NCBI RefSeq assembly: GCF_003202405.1
Contig: NZ_QJHL01000002.1
Location: 62,001 to 126,000 of the forward strand
DNA from: Flavobacterium hydrophilum
GTDB taxonomy: Bacteria > Bacteroidota > Bacteroidia > Flavobacteriales > Flavobacteriaceae
Reading direction: 5' to 3'
DNA length: 64,000 bases
This document shows, piece by piece, positions 62,094 through 64,000 of this stretch (the first letter of the stretch is position 1; every line of letters starts with the position of its first letter). A model generated the notes under the pieces. That model did not search any database. It saw only the letters and a list, made by a program, of their open reading frames with translations, and had not been told where the DNA came from. Both the position numbers and the translations under genes were made by a program.

Positions 62094-64000
62094 TTAATTT
62101 TTCTTTAAAATGATGATGTTATTTTCTTCTAAAACACAATCAAAACCAAAATCAGTTATTGTGTTTTTTAGACAGGAAGAACCCACTAAAATTATAGAGG
62201 AAGCTTTAATGATTTCCGGAAAAATATTTAAGTTTTCATCCGAAATTAATACAACATCATATTCACTTTCAACAGCTGATTCTAATTGGTCAGGATACGA
62301 TATTTTTCTCTTTTTAGCGATGTAATTAGTTTTGGCAATCTCTCTTTTTTCTTCATCAGAAATGTACGAATGAATTTTTCGCTGTGGTTCCTGTAAAGTC
62401 AGTAAAACGTCTAATTGCCCGTAATCATTAGCTAAATGTAATATTTTGGCTTTCGCCGAAATGTACCGGTTTAAATGATAATAGGTTTCGAGCTGCGTTT
62501 TCAGATTTTGTTTTATACTTTTTACAACTTCAATTTCTTTGTAATCATAACTATGAATCAGCATTTTTTTGAAATAATCGGGTCCTTCAATTTCCTGGCG
62601 GATTTTGCTGAATTCAGTTTTGAAGAAGCCGCTGATTTGCTTGGTTCTTTCGGTATAATTTTTTCCAAAGGAATTATTTTGAGGAGTTATTCTTTCTAAA
62701 ACAGAAACCGTAATACTGCCGTCGTAAATTATAAAATCGCCTTTTGGCAAGACTTCCGAAACACCATGAATTAAAATTGGAAGAATGTCTAAATTCAATT
62801 CTTCCGCAAGATAGAAAGCACCTTTGTGAAAACGCTTAATCTGATTGCTTTCAGAACGCGTTCCTTCAGGAAAAATGATTATCGAATACCCTTCTTTTGC
62901 TTTTTGGCGCAAATGCTCAACGCCGTTTTCAAGCCCTTTTGAAACAGGATAAAAACCAGCTTTTTTAACAATTGGGCCAAAAAACAGAGAGTTGTATACC
63001 CAGTCATTTACTAAATAAATGACTTTTGGAGTCAGCATTCCTATTGTCAGTGTATCTAAAAATGATGTATGATTGGCAATAATTATGGCTGGTTTTTCGA
63101 AATTTTCATTAAAAGAATTAATCACTTTTTTATCCACAAACGGATTTGAATACAAAACGGATTTCATAAATTTTGAAATCACAAATCTAAATCCGCTCAT
63201 TTTGGATTTTTCCTTTATTGAAAGAATCGGGACAATAAGCAAACAGTAAAGCGACATTAAAATCCCGCAGAATCCGTAGTAAAAAAAGGAGATGACACCG
63301 TTTAAAAAACTTCGTAATTGGAAAGGCGCATTTCCGTTTTTTGATCGGTTTGATATAAACAGTTTGAAAAGAATCGGGTAGAAGATAAATGTAATAATCA
63401 GGGCAGCAAAAACCCCAATTAATGAAACCGAAGATATAGAAGTCAGTGCAGGATGTTTGGCAAAAATCATCGCACCGATTCCTAAGATAGTTGTAATTAC
63501 GGCCAGGATTATAGACGTTCTGTAAATCGCAATTTCATTTTTTCCGGTGGTGTATTCTTTTTGAAGTGCGCTGGTCATGAAAATACTGAAATCAACACCG
63601 TGACCAAAAATCAAAGTGCAGACAATCATACTGAAAATATTCATCTGAATGCCAAAAATGCCCATAATTCCTGCTGTTACGATTCCGGTCAGTGCAATCG
63701 GAATACAGCTGACAATTACCAATTCGATTCTTCTGAAAAAGAAAAACAGAATTAAAATGACGGCGACAAATGAATAATTAACAAGCGAATTAAAATCGGT
63801 TTTCAAAGTGCTGAAAAAAGTTTCATTCATTTGCTGACGATCAATTGCAATCAGGTTTTCTTTGGCGGAAGCCAATTTTACAAAAGCATCGCGCTGTTCC
63901 GGTGAAACTTTTACCAAAGTCGAAATTGTGTAAAAACCATTTTTTTCGGTTACAAATTCTTTTAATTGAAGTGCCTGAATTTTCAAATATTCATTTGATG
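62094..64000 (-). CDS. MMPL transporter / lysophospholipid acyltransferase fusion, cut by the window edge
   Basis: At least 635 residues; the frame runs to the end of the window (reading SNEYLKIQA), so the N-terminus is outside. Visible: the second half of an MMPL/RND lipid exporter (six helices, GHGVDFSIFMTSAL), then a PlsC domain with NHTSFLD (HX4D) and FPEGTRS, then a C-terminal part of about 170 residues resembling the SAM-methyltransferase region of the trifunctional MMPL/acyltransferase/methyltransferase proteins known in flexirubin clusters. The methyltransferase GxGxG motif is not evident. Likely moves and acylates the pigment. Confidence 0.85.
   Translation of the reverse strand, partial: SNEYLKIQALQLKEFVTEKNGFYTISTLVKVSPEQRDAFVKLASAKENLIAIDRQQMNETFFSTLKTDFNSLVNYSFVAVILILFFFFRRIELVIVSCIPIALTGIVTAGIMGIFGIQMNIFSMIVCTLIFGHGVDFSIFMTSALQKEYTTGKNEIAIYRTSIILAVITTILGIGAMIFAKHPALTSISSVSLIGVFAALIITFIFYPILFKLFISNRSKNGNAPFQLRSFLNGVISFFYYGFCGILMSLYCLLIVPILSIKEKSKMSGFRFVISKFMKSVLYSNPFVDKKVINSFNENFEKPAIIIANHTSFLDTLTIGMLTPKVIYLVNDWVYNSLFFGPIVKKAGFYPVSKGLENGVEHLRQKAKEGYSIIIFPEGTRSESNQIKRFHKGAFYLAEELNLDILPILIHGVSEVLPKGDFIIYDGSITVSVLERITPQNNSFGKNYTERTKQISGFFKTEFSKIRQEIEGPDYFKKMLIHSYDYKEIEVVKSIKQNLKTQLETYYHLNRYISAKAKILHLANDYGQLDVLLTLQEPQRKIHSYISDEEKREIAKTNYIAKKRKISYPDQLESAVESEYDVVLISDENLNIFPEIIKASSIILVGSSCLKNTITDFGFDCVLEENNIIILKKN

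Overview
The window is AT-rich chromosomal DNA from a member of the Bacteroidota, almost certainly a Flavobacterium close to F. johnsoniae. The evidence is the flavobacterial promoter motif TAnnTTTG upstream of many genes, weak or absent Shine-Dalgarno sites, type IX secretion (T9SS) C-terminal sorting domains, the gliding/T9SS lipoprotein SprE, GLPGLI and DUF5687/DUF6341/DUF6427/DUF6909-type families, and the start of what looks like a flexirubin pigment cluster. No rRNA, tRNA, insertion sequence, prophage or CRISPR-Cas locus was recognised.

Layout. 1-2.2 kb: a small secreted protein and a T9SS-exported GH8 glucanase. 2.2-9.1 kb (minus strand): a compact accessory cassette made of a Tat-signal protein, three phage-tail-collar (MdpB-like) proteins, a GNAT, a DUF6916-like protein and a 1238-residue beta-helix adhesin with a T9SS domain. 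9.3-14.2 kb: tatA, a membrane protein, a GH3-family acyl-amido synthetase and a DUF6909/nucleosidase-like protein. 14.2-19.3 kb: an exopolysaccharide mini-cluster (UDP-glucuronate decarboxylase, polyprenyl glycosylphosphotransferase, GT2, PaaK/CapK-like ligase) around an ORF6N gene broken by one nonsense codon. 19.4-24.4 kb: purD, upp, DUF4254 and a heptosyltransferase-like GT9. 24.6-31.8 kb: an outer-membrane barrel plus GLPGLI pair, a PaaE-like reductase and an ABC exporter. 31.9-40.9 kb: sprE, bactofilin, and the F1Fo ATP synthase genes atpZ-(DUF6168-like)-atpB-E-F-H-A-G, without atpD and atpC.

40.9-42.3 kb is a 1.4-kb non-coding island. It holds two arrays of about 45-bp hairpin repeats (11 and 4 units). 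Each array is preceded by a two-hairpin leader whose stems are kept although the stem sequences differ. This is the best candidate for an undescribed element, probably a structured RNA. It is followed by a GNAT gene interrupted by an in-frame TGA.

42.9-49.4 kb: flippase, dut, sugar nucleotidyltransferase, TPR protein, DUF4292 lipoprotein and an EnvC-like factor. 49.5-52.9 kb (minus): a circularly permuted ATP-grasp / alpha-E / transglutaminase operon. 53.2-57.5 kb: rbfA, a LolC/E-like permease, MATE exporter and dusB. 57.6-64 kb (minus): AMP-ligase, C45 acyltransferase, phytoene-desaturase-like oxidoreductase and an MMPL/acyltransferase fusion cut by the window edge, fitting the end of a flexirubin (aryl-polyene/dialkylresorcinol) cluster.

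All calls come from reading the sequence and recalled family knowledge; no database search was run.
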